Assembly (NCBI GenBank): GCA_041687395.1
Contig: JAWLCA010000019.1
Location: 1 to 64,000, forward strand
Length of the DNA: 64,000 bases
Direction: 5' to 3'
Source: JAWLCA01 sp041687395
GTDB lineage: Bacteria; Pseudomonadota; Alphaproteobacteria; Rhodobacterales; Rhodobacteraceae
Made by a program: the position numbers and the translations under genes. The notes below the pieces were generated by a model that ran no database searches, was not told where the DNA came from, and worked only from the letters and a program-made list of their open reading frames with translations. This document shows, one piece after another, positions 1-8,845 of the stretch; the first letter of the stretch is position 1, and each line of letters opens with the position of its first letter.

Positions 1-1
1 C

Positions 2-85
2 GACGCCTGGAACTTCTTCGCCAACGACATCGACACCGTCCGCTCAATCACCACCAGAGACTACGCCAAAACGGTCAAAGGTTAA
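2..85 (+). mobile_element. IS630-type transposase, C-terminal remnant
   Basis: The window opens inside a reading frame of 27 residues that ends at a TAA. It reads AWNFFANDIDTVRSITTRDY near its end, which resembles the extreme C-terminus of IS630-family transposases (AWN, then an S-I-T-x-R-D/W stretch). The rest of the gene lies left of the window, so whether the element is intact cannot be judged. The family call rests on a short match. Confidence 0.45.
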
Positions 86-570
86 GGCCGTTGGTATGAT
101 AAGGGGTCCTCGCGACTGCCAGCCCCAGCCCGCACGCCAATGGCGTGGCGTGGGATATGGCCCAGCCAGACCAGTTCAACGAAATCCTGTTCCCGAGTGA
201 ATTGCAGGAACGTCTAAGATGCATGAGCTGATCGGCCAAACCTGAACCGCGCGGCCATGGTGCTGAGTGGAACGGATGGTCAAGAACCGCTGCCGCCGCC
301 CGTCTTTTGGCATCATGCACCCGAAATCACAAAATCACGCGTTATCAGATACTTGATCGACGTACTCCAGGGAAGCGTTCGCGTCTCCAGCACCCGTGGA
401 AGCACCGTGGACGCAAGAGCGGGCGAAAACCGTCGTTTTTGAGAAAACATCGCAGGCGCCGATAGCTGGAAACTCGATGGGCTCGACAGTTGCATGACCC
501 TCGAAACGGCAACCTACCGCTTGCGCAGAGGCACCGTGTTGGTGGCCGAGGTCGTCCGGCGGAATGGCGC
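86..570. other. No gene recognised; likely mobile-element debris
   Basis: Short open frames occur here on both strands, but none has a convincing ribosome-binding site or a recognisable family. The stretch sits between the transposase tail and the end of the DJ-1/PfpI gene and is probably decayed insertion-sequence or flanking DNA. No terminal repeat could be fixed by eye. Confidence 0.4.
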
Positions 571-1284
571 CTACTGATACCGCGATGCATTCTCTCCATC
601 CGTGAGCCGTGCCGCCGCGCGAGTCACGCTCTCAGCCCTTTCCTTGATCATCCCTTCGGATGCTGAACGAAATGCCTCCAATACGGAGGCCGGCGCGGTG
701 GCCGGTGAGCCTGCCTCGAACGGTGGCGCCGGGTCATACTCCATATAGAGCTGAATAGCCTGCGCTGTCGTCTCGCCTGCAATTTCGGCGGCAAGGGTGA
801 GGCCGAAATCGATTCCGGCGGTCACACCACCGCCCGTGATGCGGTTGCGGTCCACACAGACGCGGGTTCGCACTGGGGTCGCGCCGAACGCCTCGAGGAA
901 CTGCATCGAGGCCCAATGCGTCGCGGCGCGATATCCCCGCAGCAGGCCGGCCGCTCCGAGCACGAGCGCACCAGTGCACACGCTTGTGACGTAGCGCGCC
1001 TGTCCACCCTGCCGCGCGACGAAGTCGAGCACTTCCCGATCCTCCAGCAGGGCGTTCACACCCGGTCCGCCGGGCACGCAGATCAGTTCGAGCTGCGGAC
1101 AGTCCGCCAGGGTCACCGAGGGCACCAGCGCCAGCCCGACATCGCTGATCACCGGCTCGGTGGTCTTCCAAGCGATGTGAATATCTGCGTCGGGCAGGCG
1201 CGCGAGCACCTCGAAGGGGCCGGTCATGTCGAGTTGCGTCAGCCGCGGGAAAAGAAGGAATCCGATCTGCAGTCTCGCGCCCAT
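571..1284 (-). CDS. DJ-1/PfpI family protein (GATase1-like, isonitrile-hydratase-like)
   Basis: This 237-aa protein has the DJ-1/PfpI fold. It shows the IGFLLFPRLTQLDMTGPFEV start, a CVPGGPG loop and a nucleophile-elbow cysteine at about residue 103 (SVCTGALVLGAAGLL), followed by the ATHW segment. This pattern is typical of the isonitrile hydratase/ThiJ branch and of the N-terminal half of GlxA regulators. There is no C-terminal AraC domain, so it is more likely an enzyme than a regulator. The ATG was chosen because a strong GGAGGGAGG ribosome-binding site lies just upstream. The longer open frame upstream is a shadow of the LysR gene. It starts 17 nt after the LysR stop and is probably co-transcribed with it. 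Its substrate is unknown. Confidence 0.85.
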   Translation of the reverse strand: MGARLQIGFLLFPRLTQLDMTGPFEVLARLPDADIHIAWKTTEPVISDVGLALVPSVTLADCPQLELICVPGGPGVNALLEDREVLDFVARQGGQARYVTSVCTGALVLGAAGLLRGYRAATHWASMQFLEAFGATPVRTRVCVDRNRITGGGVTAGIDFGLTLAAEIAGETTAQAIQLYMEYDPAPPFEAGSPATAPASVLEAFRSASEGMIKERAESVTRAAARLTDGENASRYQ

Positions 1285-1301
1285 TGAAACCTCCCTCCGG
1301 T

Positions 1302-2303
1302 TCAAGTTGCGGTGCCGTTCAGGAATGGCTGATCCGTCTGGATCATGCCCTTGAGGAACTTGCTTACCTCGCCGATTCGGGCGGTGTGCTGCAGGTCTTG
1401 GTGCACCGACAGCCAGAAGTCCCGGCTGACCGCAAGCCGCCCAGTCATCACGACCGCCAGCCTCGGATCGCGCGCTGCCACGAAGGACGGCAGCATGGCG
1501 ATGCCGATGCCAGCGCAGGCCGCGTGATACTGTGCAACGAGGCTGGATGAGCGGAACACGACTCTGGGCTTGCGGATCACGTCCGACAGCCAGCGCACCG
1601 CGGAGATCTGGATAAGATCGCCGATGTAGTCGATGAAATCGTGGCGATCGAGTTCCGCCATGCTCTGCGGATCCCCCCGGCGCGCAATGTAGTCGTGCGA
1701 GGCATAGAGCCGGAGCTGGAATTCCCCGATCTTCTCGCACGTGAGCCTGAGGCCGTTCGGCCGCGGGAAGCTGATCAGGATGTCGGCTTCGCGCTTGGTC
1801 AGGTTGATCCAATTCGAGGCGGTTACGAGTTCGATCAGGATATTGGGGTGCCGCGCGTGAAACGGGGCCAGGCGCTGGGCGAGGTAGAGGCTGCCCAGAG
1901 CTTCCATCGTGCCCACGCGCACGGTTCCCGACAGCCGCTCATTGCCCGATGCGCCGAAGGCCGCCTCGACTTCGCGCGCCTTCGCTTCCATCCCCTCTGC
2001 GTGGAGGAGAAGGCGCTGGCCGGCATCGGTCAGCACGAAGCCTTTGCGTGTCCGGGTGAACAGCTTGGCCCCCAGCTGCGCCTCGAGGTGCCGGATCCTT
2101 CGCCCTACGGTCGTGCTGTCGGCCTTCAGCCGCTTGCCGACCGCTGCGAGCTGGCGCTGGCGCGCCAGATCGAGAAAATAGGTCAGGTCGTTCCAGTCGA
2201 AGCGTTTGCCCAATGCTTGCGTCGGATCGGTCTGCGCCTTTGCTGCGCCAACTTCCCCTCCGCGGGCTGCGCCGGCGGAGGCATCTGGCGCGTGCCCTGC
2301 CAT
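1302..2303 (-). CDS. LysR-family transcriptional regulator
   Basis: This is a LysR-type regulator of about 333 aa. An N-terminal winged HTH (starting FDWNDLTYFLDLARQRQLAA) is followed by a linker helix and a type-2 periplasmic-binding-fold effector domain. The HTH begins about 35 residues in, behind an Ala/Gly-rich extension unlike the usual LysR start. The start is uncertain: ATG at 2303, an upstream TTG at 2327 that overlaps the stop of the preceding gene, or a TTG directly before the HTH. The gene lies directly behind an integrase operon, so element insertion may have rewritten its 5' end. Its likely target is the adjacent DJ-1/PfpI gene, with which it forms a directon. LysR genes are more often divergent from their targets. 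Confidence 0.85.
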   Translation of the reverse strand: MAGHAPDASAGAARGGEVGAAKAQTDPTQALGKRFDWNDLTYFLDLARQRQLAAVGKRLKADSTTVGRRIRHLEAQLGAKLFTRTRKGFVLTDAGQRLLLHAEGMEAKAREVEAAFGASGNERLSGTVRVGTMEALGSLYLAQRLAPFHARHPNILIELVTASNWINLTKREADILISFPRPNGLRLTCEKIGEFQLRLYASHDYIARRGDPQSMAELDRHDFIDYIGDLIQISAVRWLSDVIRKPRVVFRSSSLVAQYHAACAGIGIAMLPSFVAARDPRLAVVMTGRLAVSRDFWLSVHQDLQHTARIGEVSKFLKGMIQTDQPFLNGTAT

Positions 2304-2323
2304 CGGCGAGGGGGTCCTGTACT

Positions 2324-3019
2324 TCAATCGTTCACCCGCACGGGTGGATGGCCGGCCGCGGTCTGGTTGGTCGCCGTGTTGGCTTCATACGGGTAGGCGA
2401 GGAACTCCGCGATCTTGCGCAGCTGGAGCGCGATCCCGCTGGGCCGCCGGCCGGAGGCTTCCTCGCGCGCGAGCCAGAGCTTCACGCTTGCCTTGCTGAG
2501 CTCCGGCGAGAGATCGTGGTCGAGACAGGCCTGCGACACTGAGCGCAGCACGTATTCGATGTCCCGTTGCTGCGAGAGCGCCGGCGGGCGACGGTCGTCG
2601 AAGCAGATGCGCCCGGCGTCGAGCCGGGCCCGGTGCGCCGCCATCTCGTCGAGCGTGGCGCGCCAGTCGGCGCGCAGGTCCGCCTTCGCGATCGAGCGGG
2701 TGCGGGTGGGCCCCCGCTGCCCGCCCTTCGCCTTCGATCCCGCGCGGGCGTTTTTCAGCCGCTTGAGCTCCGAGATGACGAGGCCGAGCGGACCGCAGTG
2801 CTCCGGTGCCGTGTGTCGCAGAACCCTGCGCAGCCGTTCGAGGGTCGAGAGGGCGCCGAAGGCGCGGAAGTCGCCCTCGTCCGGCACGCTGACGCCGCGC
2901 GCGTCCAGGTGCGCCTGCCAGCGCGCCAGCCGACGCGCGTCGGCCGGCGCGAGGGCCGGTGCCGCGGCCGTGTTGGCGGCAGCGGCGGGCCCGGTGGATC
3001 CGATGTGTCCTGTCGTCAT
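2324..3019 (-). CDS. Integrase-partner protein of unknown function
   Basis: This 231-aa protein has no family I recognise. The N-terminus is Ala/Pro-rich. The middle is basic and helical, with many Arg, Lys and Ala. The C-terminal part has a helical stretch near SKASVKLWLAREEASGRRPS. Its ATG lies one base after the stop of the upstream tyrosine recombinase (TGA-C-ATG), so it is almost certainly translationally coupled to it. Its likely role, an accessory recombination or DNA-binding factor, is inferred from coupling alone. The last 15 or so residues lie close to the LysR start and could be altered by insertion. Confidence 0.6.
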   Translation of the reverse strand: MTTGHIGSTGPAAAANTAAAPALAPADARRLARWQAHLDARGVSVPDEGDFRAFGALSTLERLRRVLRHTAPEHCGPLGLVISELKRLKNARAGSKAKGGQRGPTRTRSIAKADLRADWRATLDEMAAHRARLDAGRICFDDRRPPALSQQRDIEYVLRSVSQACLDHDLSPELSKASVKLWLAREEASGRRPSGIALQLRKIAEFLAYPYEANTATNQTAAGHPPVRVND

Positions 3020-3020
3020 G

Positions 3021-4841
3021 TCAGAAGCTTCCCTTGCGATGCGCCCGGGCCGCCTTGCGCGCCTCGAGCATGAGTGTCCGGCCCTGCGCCACCGCCTTGA
3101 CCCCGTCGATCCAGGCGTAATGCGCTTCGACCATTCCGACGCTGATCGCGAGCACGGCCGCGGCGGACTTCAGCGCGCTGGGATCGACCGAGAGGATCAG
3201 GTAGGCGGAGACGTGGCGCGCCTGGTGCAGCGTCATGTCGAGACCTGCCGCCCGGACGCCGCAGCGGTAGTGGCCGGCGAAGGTGGTGCTGTCCATCGGG
3301 AGATCATCCCGCTTGGAGGGAAACAGGAAGTCCGAGTCCACCAGGTCGTGGCCGTAGGGGTGATCTGTGATCAGCCGCGGGCGGATCTCGCGCAGATACC
3401 AGTCTATGATCTGCCAGGCATCCGGATCGGCCTCCGCTGCGATCTCGGCGCGATTCTTCACGAGGTTCCCGGGGATCGAGATCCGGATATCACCGGCGCG
3501 GCGCCCGAACAGCAGCTCGGCCTCGGGGCCGCGGAATCTCAGGCCGTTCAGGTTCGCCGCGCGCAGCGCCGAGCCACGGAACAGAATCGCGGCCTGGGTC
3601 GCCGCGATGCCGAGTTTCAGGGCCCGCATGCGCTGCTTGTGCCGCTTCAACCGCGTCAGACGCGGCCAGTCGTCGAGAATCCGCTGCGCCTGCCGCATGA
3701 GTGTTTCGGGCATCAGGTGCAGTGCGCGCTGCTGCGCCGGGCTGCGGGCGAATTCCTTGATCCAGGCGAGGCGCGGGGCCGACATCCGGTTGCGGTGCTT
3801 CGCCTGTTTCGCGACCCGGTCGCGGATTTTCTTGATCTCCTTCTTCTCCTTCTTGTCCAGATCAAGCGCGACGGCGGCGATGTGGGCGAGCCGGGCGATC
3901 ATCGTGTGCAGCGTCGAGGCGTCGTCGCGCACCTCTCCGTCAATCATCCGGGTCTGCCAGAGCTCCACGAGAACGCGCAGCATGCGGGGATGGCAGATGT
4001 CCTCGAGACGCGGCCGATCGCCGAGCTGCAGATGACCCGCCCGCGCGAGCAGCCCGGTCGCCTGGGTCAGCGCGTTCTCGTAGTTCCGGGCGGTGCGCGC
4101 TGAGAACTCGGAGTTCTCCGCCGGGACCGGGCGCCCGAGCGCATCGGTGCCGCGCTTCTGGCGGACGAAGCGATCGAACCCGGCCCACAGCTCCGCCGCA
4201 TCCTCCTCGCCGGCGCGACGCCAGCGGCTCGGGACCGCCACGACCCGCACCGGCTGGCGCAGCGGCGCCTCGGGCAGAAGATGTGCGATCTCCGGGAACT
4301 CCGTGCGGCGCTCCTGCAGGCAGATCACCGTCCCAACCCCGGCCTTGAACCTTCGCCGATCACCCGGTGCGAGGGTGCCGCCCGCGCGGTCGATCCAGGC
4401 GGTATCGAGGCCGGCTGGCGACAGGCCGTCCCGCGAAGCGTGCTCCCCCACGAATGCCACGCCGATCTCCCGATGCGGGCCGAGCAGGCGCCCGACGCCG
4501 CCGTTCGCGATCAGGAACGCGACCAGTTCATCCCAGTCGGGCAGCAGTTCTGCCTGCTGAGCGGGAAGATGGATCCTCGCCAGCATGCCGCCGACGCGCT
4601 TGCGGAATTCGAGGAAATGCGCCTCGGAGCGAAACCCCGCGGGGATTGCGCCGATGCGGCCCCGGCCCCAGCGCGCCTCGAAGGCCCCGAGGTCGGTGGG
4701 GATCCGGTCGAGCGGGGTGTTGTAGACTTCCGCACAGTCCTTGATCCGCGGCCGGATCTGCGCGATCGTCTTGGGTGTGTATCCGAGGCTGTCGAGGTGC
4801 TGGAGCGCGTCCTGCATCGTCCGGATGTTGTGATGGCTCAT
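3021..4841 (-). CDS. Tyrosine recombinase / phage-type integrase (606 aa)
   Basis: This is a long site-specific recombinase. The C-terminal third carries the catalytic signature: Arg in GSALRAANLNGLRF, the HxxR box as LHQARHVSAYLIL, and a nucleophile-like Tyr in EAHYAWIDG. A large N-terminal region of about 350 residues should hold arm-type and core-binding domains. A highly charged segment (DLDKKEKKEIKKIRDR) precedes the catalytic domain. The chosen ATG has GGGAGA upstream. It is followed at one base by its partner gene. An HTH gene (5132-5527) lies upstream beyond a repeat-bearing spacer. The layout looks like the recombination module of an integrative element. It is not closely similar by eye to the integrase at 42134. 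Confidence 0.85.
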   Translation of the reverse strand: MSHHNIRTMQDALQHLDSLGYTPKTIAQIRPRIKDCAEVYNTPLDRIPTDLGAFEARWGRGRIGAIPAGFRSEAHFLEFRKRVGGMLARIHLPAQQAELLPDWDELVAFLIANGGVGRLLGPHREIGVAFVGEHASRDGLSPAGLDTAWIDRAGGTLAPGDRRRFKAGVGTVICLQERRTEFPEIAHLLPEAPLRQPVRVVAVPSRWRRAGEEDAAELWAGFDRFVRQKRGTDALGRPVPAENSEFSARTARNYENALTQATGLLARAGHLQLGDRPRLEDICHPRMLRVLVELWQTRMIDGEVRDDASTLHTMIARLAHIAAVALDLDKKEKKEIKKIRDRVAKQAKHRNRMSAPRLAWIKEFARSPAQQRALHLMPETLMRQAQRILDDWPRLTRLKRHKQRMRALKLGIAATQAAILFRGSALRAANLNGLRFRGPEAELLFGRRAGDIRISIPGNLVKNRAEIAAEADPDAWQIIDWYLREIRPRLITDHPYGHDLVDSDFLFPSKRDDLPMDSTTFAGHYRCGVRAAGLDMTLHQARHVSAYLILSVDPSALKSAAAVLAISVGMVEAHYAWIDGVKAVAQGRTLMLEARKAARAHRKGSF

Positions 4842-4949
4842 GTGGTCTCTCCCGATGTGAAGGTGTCTGCGGATTGCGGAGCGTGCCTCGCCTGCGCCGC
4901 TCGGTCGGCCCCCACACCAGGAGGGAGCAGACGGAGCGGGCCAGGCGAG

Positions 4950-5108
4950 ACTCACCCGGGCTTGGCCGGGGTTGGCGCGATGGGTGGCCAGAAGGCGATT
5001 TGCGCGGCCAACTCACCCAAAGGGTCGCCACTCCACAGGCGATGAGGACCGGCAGCCCTTCGGGTGAACAGAGGGTGTTCTCCGGGGACTTGCGGCCAAA
5101 CCGGGTGA
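4950..5108. repeat. Four TCACCC/GGGTGA boxes between integrase and HTH gene
   Basis: TCACCC occurs at 4952-4957 and 5013-5018, both within ACTCACCC. The complementary GGGTGA occurs at 5062-5067 and 5103-5108, both within CGGGTGAA. This gives two direct and two inverted copies, 41 to 61 nt apart. A small GAACA/TGTTC inverted repeat lies at 5066-5080. Arm-type integrase or excisionase binding sites are a reasonable guess. The boxes are short and could be chance in GC-rich DNA. Confidence 0.35.
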
Positions 5109-5131
5109 ATTGGGGCCAGGACGAGAAGATC

Positions 5132-5527
5132 TCACACATGCTGGATTGCCCGCTCGAAGACGGCCCTGCGGATCCGACGCAGGCCCGGGGAGAGCGTGAT
5201 GACGGGCAGCACCCCGGTGCTTGCGTAGCGCCGCATGGTGCGGTCGGACGCAGGTTTGTTCCGGGGGTCGAGCGCTGCAAGCTGCGCGATCCGCAGCAAC
5301 GGCTCCCGCATCTCTGCGTAGTCGGCCCGGGGCACGTAGATCTCCCCCTCGAGTTTCCAGATGTCGATCCAGCGATACCGCGCCCGGACTTCTCCCACGT
5401 CCTGCAGTCCTGCCTCCCTGACGATCTTTCGCGCCGTGGGCGGCGTGACCGCCCAGTGCCGGGCCAGGTCCGAAATTGTTGCCGTGCCTGGGCCCTTCGT
5501 GATTTTTGCTATGCCTGCGCCCTTCAT
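5132..5527 (-). CDS. HTH DNA-binding protein, excisionase-like
   Basis: This 131-aa protein begins with a helix-turn-helix region (TISDLARHWAVTPPTARKIV) that reads like an excisionase/MerR-type winged helix. It is followed by RYRWIDIWKLEGEIYVP, and then a second possible HTH around residues 90-115 (NKPASDRTMRRYASTGVLP). The ATG is preceded by AAGGAGGG. It lies 290 nt upstream of the integrase on the same strand. A role as directionality factor or regulator of the integrase operon is inferred from position and fold. Confidence 0.6.
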   Translation of the reverse strand: MKGAGIAKITKGPGTATISDLARHWAVTPPTARKIVREAGLQDVGEVRARYRWIDIWKLEGEIYVPRADYAEMREPLLRIAQLAALDPRNKPASDRTMRRYASTGVLPVITLSPGLRRIRRAVFERAIQHV

Positions 5528-6332
5528 GGCGTTCCCTCCTTGTTCTCTCGCCTTGGAGATTGGGAAAACCGCGGCCGGATCCAAATCCCCGCGGCCAGGA
5601 CCAGTCACAGGATCGTGAGCAGAGATCTGAGAGTCAGTGGGGCAGGGCGACCGGCAGTCTTGGTGCCGGCAGGAGCGACAGGGGTGCCGGGCCAGCCCCT
5701 GCAGTAAATGTTACAGTCTTGCCGAGGACTGTTTCGAGCCCAAATTGACGCCAGCGCGGCGGGGCCGGTTCGCGCATGCAGCGAAGCCCGACACGGCTTG
5801 ATCGGCCCTTACCGGCCATTCTCGCGCAGCCGAATGCCGCGATGCGGCTGCACCAGAGCTGACGTTCGCACTTCGTCACAGCAGCATCGCAACTCGAATG
5901 CCCGGAGTGTCGGGACCTTCCGGAACTTCTCGCAATCTGCCGCGATTACGAGAGCTACGCTGGTCAGCGCGATCCGCACCGTATCTTAGCGAGATTCATC
6001 CGTCCTGCCTGTACCCATAGCTCATCTCCATTGCTGCACACTATGCTATCAAAGGAGCGGCACCAAACCGCGACAAGTCCAACTGTCCCGGTAGCGGGCG
6101 TAGGCGACATGGACGCACGGATGGTTCGTGGATGCGAGCGAATTCCTTTCGATCCGCACCCGGACCACGCGTCGCGCCATATCCATGAAGAAGTCGCCGC
6201 CATAGTCCTCCCGAAAAGTTCTGGACACTACCAATCGCGTTAAGCAGACTCGCGGAACGCCCAGATAGAAAGCGGCAGATGATCGATCGGTGCATCAAGC
6301 GCCGACCGCACTTTGCTGCAATCATCGCCCGA
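5528..6332. other. 805-nt spacer, no gene recognised
   Basis: Several short frames exist on both strands. None has family features or a good ribosome-binding site, and codon usage looks random. It separates the integrase module from the end of the ABC transporter operon. It may contain an attachment site or decayed element ends, but I could not identify one. Confidence 0.4.
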
Positions 6333-7847
6333 TCAAGCTACCTGACGATCCCCGCCGATGCCGGATATCGCCTGCACGAGGCTATCCTCAGTTACCTCGT
6401 CTGAGGTGAAGGTGCGGATGATCTGGCCGGAATACATGCCGATGATCCGGTCCGAGACGCGCAGCACCTCGGGCATTTCCGAGCTGATCACGATCACTGC
6501 GTAGCCTTGGCCTGCCAGCTCGCGGATCAGCTTGTGAATCTCGGACTTCGAGCCAACGTCGATGCCACGAGTCGGTTCATCCACAATCAGCACGCGCGGC
6601 TGCATCGAAAGCCACTTTCCGATCACGATCTTTTGCTGGTTGCCACCCGAAAGGTTGCCCACGATCTGCCGCCAGTTCGGGGTCTTGATCTGCAGCCTGT
6701 CGCGATACTGGTCGAAGATTGCAATCTCGGCCCCGCCAGACACGAAGGGTCCTGCGGTCAGATCATCGACCTGCGGCAAGGTCATGTTGTCACGGCAGTT
6801 CATCCCCAGCACGAGCCCCTGCTCCTTGCGGTTTTCGGGCACCAGCGAGATGCCGAGCGCAATGGCGTCACGGGGTGAGGTGATCGAGACTTCCTTGCCG
6901 TCGATCAGGATTCGGCCGGCGGACGGCGTGCGCAATCCGAACAGCGTTTCGGCAATCTCGGTGCGGCCGGCACCGACAAGGCCGTAGAAACCGACCACCT
7001 CTCCTGCACGAACCTCGAAATCGATGTCGCGGAACAACGGGTCACAGGCCAACCCCTCCGCTTGCAGGACGACATCACCGGGCTTTCCGTCGCCGACGAG
7101 GCGTGACAGATCAAGGCTGCGACCGATCATCAGTTTGGTCACCTCCTCTTCGTCGGTGTCAGCGGTGATCAAGGTGCCGCGATACTGCCCATCACGCAGC
7201 ACGGAAATCCGGTCGGACAGGGTGAATATTTCATCCATACGGTGCGAGATGTAGACGATACCGACGCCCTGGGTCTTCAGATCCCTGATGATCTCGAACA
7301 GGACCACTTTCTCGGCATCGGTGAGTGAAGCGGTCGGTTCGTCGAATACCACCGCCTTGGCATCGACCGTCAGGGCGCGGGCGATCTCGACCATCTGCTG
7401 ATTGGCGATGGACAAGTCGGCCACAAGTGCATCGGGGCCGAAGCGGCAATTGAGGCGCTTCAGAATTGCGCCGGATCGTTCGTTCAAGAGCGCCCAGTCG
7501 ACGAACCCGAAACGCTTTCGTGGCAGTTCCCCGAGGTAGATGTTCTCTGCCGCCGTCATCTCGGGCGCGAGGCTGAGTTCCTGGTGGATCAGCACCACGC
7601 CCTGCGCCTTGGCCTCCAGCGGGGTCGTCATGACCACTGGCGACTCGTCGATGAAGATGGTGCCGGAGTCGGGTTGATGCATTCCGGCCAAAACCTTCAT
7701 GAGCGTGGATTTCCCGGCACCGTTCTCGCCCAGCAGCGCGTGCACCTCGCCGGGCATCACTTCGAAGCTGACGCCGTCGAGTGCGCGTACCCCCGGAAAT
7801 GTCTTCACGATATCCTTCAGCCGCAGGGCTGGCTTCTGACCGGTCAT
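6333..7847 (-). CDS. Sugar/polyol ABC transporter ATPase, RbsA-type (CUT2)
   Basis: This 504-aa tandem ATPase powers uptake through the two permeases encoded just upstream. The first nucleotide-binding domain has Walker A GENGAGKST (about residues 40-48) and Walker B VVFDEPTASL. The second has the usual degenerate Walker A of RbsA-type proteins (GLVGAGRTE), a perfect LSGGNQQK signature and VLIVDEPTRGID. Two fused domains of this length define the CUT2 family (ribose, xylose, erythritol and inositol systems). The ATG at 7847 overlaps the stop of the upstream permease by 4 nt, fixing the start. It is the last gene of a four-gene operon: binding protein, permease, permease, ATPase. The substrate is not readable from sequence. 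Confidence 0.95.
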   Translation of the reverse strand: MTGQKPALRLKDIVKTFPGVRALDGVSFEVMPGEVHALLGENGAGKSTLMKVLAGMHQPDSGTIFIDESPVVMTTPLEAKAQGVVLIHQELSLAPEMTAAENIYLGELPRKRFGFVDWALLNERSGAILKRLNCRFGPDALVADLSIANQQMVEIARALTVDAKAVVFDEPTASLTDAEKVVLFEIIRDLKTQGVGIVYISHRMDEIFTLSDRISVLRDGQYRGTLITADTDEEEVTKLMIGRSLDLSRLVGDGKPGDVVLQAEGLACDPLFRDIDFEVRAGEVVGFYGLVGAGRTEIAETLFGLRTPSAGRILIDGKEVSITSPRDAIALGISLVPENRKEQGLVLGMNCRDNMTLPQVDDLTAGPFVSGGAEIAIFDQYRDRLQIKTPNWRQIVGNLSGGNQQKIVIGKWLSMQPRVLIVDEPTRGIDVGSKSEIHKLIRELAGQGYAVIVISSEMPEVLRVSDRIIGMYSGQIIRTFTSDEVTEDSLVQAISGIGGDRQVA

Positions 7848-8833
7848 ACCCGTATCTCCCCCTTGCTGCGACGATTGAACTGCTTGTCGAGGAACAGCAC
7901 CGCAATCAGGATCGAGCCGAGGATCACATACACGTAGAACCCCGGCACCTGCATCAGGTTCATCCCGTTGCGCAGGATCCCGATGGCAAGCACACCACCG
8001 AACGTGCCGATGATGTCGCCCTTGCCGCCGGTCAGCTTCGTGCCGCCCAACACGACGGCGGTAATCGTCCAAAGCTCATAATCGCGTCCCAGGTTCGGCG
8101 TTGCCGCGCCCATCTGGGTCGACAACGCGACCCCAGCGAGGGCGGCCAGAAAGCCCAACAGCATGAAGTTCCAGACCATGTGCGGGCCAACCCGGATACC
8201 GGCATTGACCGCCGCCTCTCGGTTGCCGCCGACCGCGTAGGTGTTGCGGCCGTGTACGGTGCGGCTCAGCAGGATATGAACCGCGATGGTGCACAGGATG
8301 AAGATCAGCGCCAGCGAGGGAACCGGCCCAACCGAACTGTAGCTGAAATCGGAATAGGCGAAGTTCATCGCGTAGAAAGACTGCTCTCCGGTATAGACGA
8401 AGACGAGGCCCCGTACGCCAAGCATCGCGCCCAGCGTCACGATGAAGGCGTCGACCCCGGTCTTCCACACGATGATGCCATTCAGCGCCCCGATCAGGAT
8501 GCCGACCAGCAGCGCCATACAGACCGCCGGCAGAATTTGCCAGTTGCCCCACGTGGCGAAGGCGGCCCAGCTTTGCACGTCGACGGCAAAGGCCGCGGCC
8601 AGCGCCAGCGTCGCGCCGACCGACAGGTCGATATTGCCGTTGATCATCACCAGTGTCATGCCAAGCGCGATCAACCCGATGGTCGAGGTCTGGACCATGA
8701 TGTTCTGGAAGTTCCGGAAGTCGAAGAAATGATCCGACGCGATGCTGAAGAAGACGAAGACCAGTAGGACGAAGCCCCAGATCGGATTGCGGATCAGCCA
8801 GCGCAGCGGGCCGATGGATCGAAGTGCAGACAT
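7844..8833 (-). CDS. CUT2 ABC transporter permease (RbsC-like), second
   Basis: This 329-aa inner-membrane permease has about 8-10 hydrophobic segments. It shows RbsC-family hallmarks: GMTLVMINGNIDLSVGA near residue 60, the coupling-region VHGRNTYAVGGN, and AVVLGGTKLTGGKG before the last helices. It probably forms a heterodimer with the permease encoded at 8846-9820, since CUT2 systems need two permease subunits and the two proteins differ. Its stop overlaps the ATPase start, and it begins 12 nt after the other permease, so expression is tightly coupled. Confidence 0.93.
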   Translation of the reverse strand: MSALRSIGPLRWLIRNPIWGFVLLVFVFFSIASDHFFDFRNFQNIMVQTSTIGLIALGMTLVMINGNIDLSVGATLALAAAFAVDVQSWAAFATWGNWQILPAVCMALLVGILIGALNGIIVWKTGVDAFIVTLGAMLGVRGLVFVYTGEQSFYAMNFAYSDFSYSSVGPVPSLALIFILCTIAVHILLSRTVHGRNTYAVGGNREAAVNAGIRVGPHMVWNFMLLGFLAALAGVALSTQMGAATPNLGRDYELWTITAVVLGGTKLTGGKGDIIGTFGGVLAIGILRNGMNLMQVPGFYVYVILGSILIAVLFLDKQFNRRSKGEIRV

Positions 8834-8845
8834 CTACGGCCCCCT

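Noticed and set aside
1285..1812. Long open frame extending the DJ-1/PfpI gene by 176 codons upstream
   Set aside because: It lies antiparallel in frame to nothing useful, overlaps the LysR gene on the same strand, is Arg/His/Pro-rich like a shadow frame, and the internal ATG has a strong ribosome-binding site.
2415..4103. Plus-strand 562-codon frame opposite the integrase and its partner
   Set aside because: Ser/Arg-rich shadow frame without a start site. The minus-strand frames have recombinase motifs and coupled starts.
4168..4181. GATCGAACCC near 4170 as the far copy of the tRNA-Asn att site
   Set aside because: Only 10 bases overlap a common T-arm motif. It lies inside the integrase coding sequence, with no extended identity to the tRNA 3' end.
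7781..8767. Plus-strand open frame of 328 codons across the permease gene
   Set aside because: Composition is rich in His, Gln, Arg and Asp, as expected of the complement of membrane-protein codons. No start signal, and both RbsC-type permease signatures are on the minus strand.
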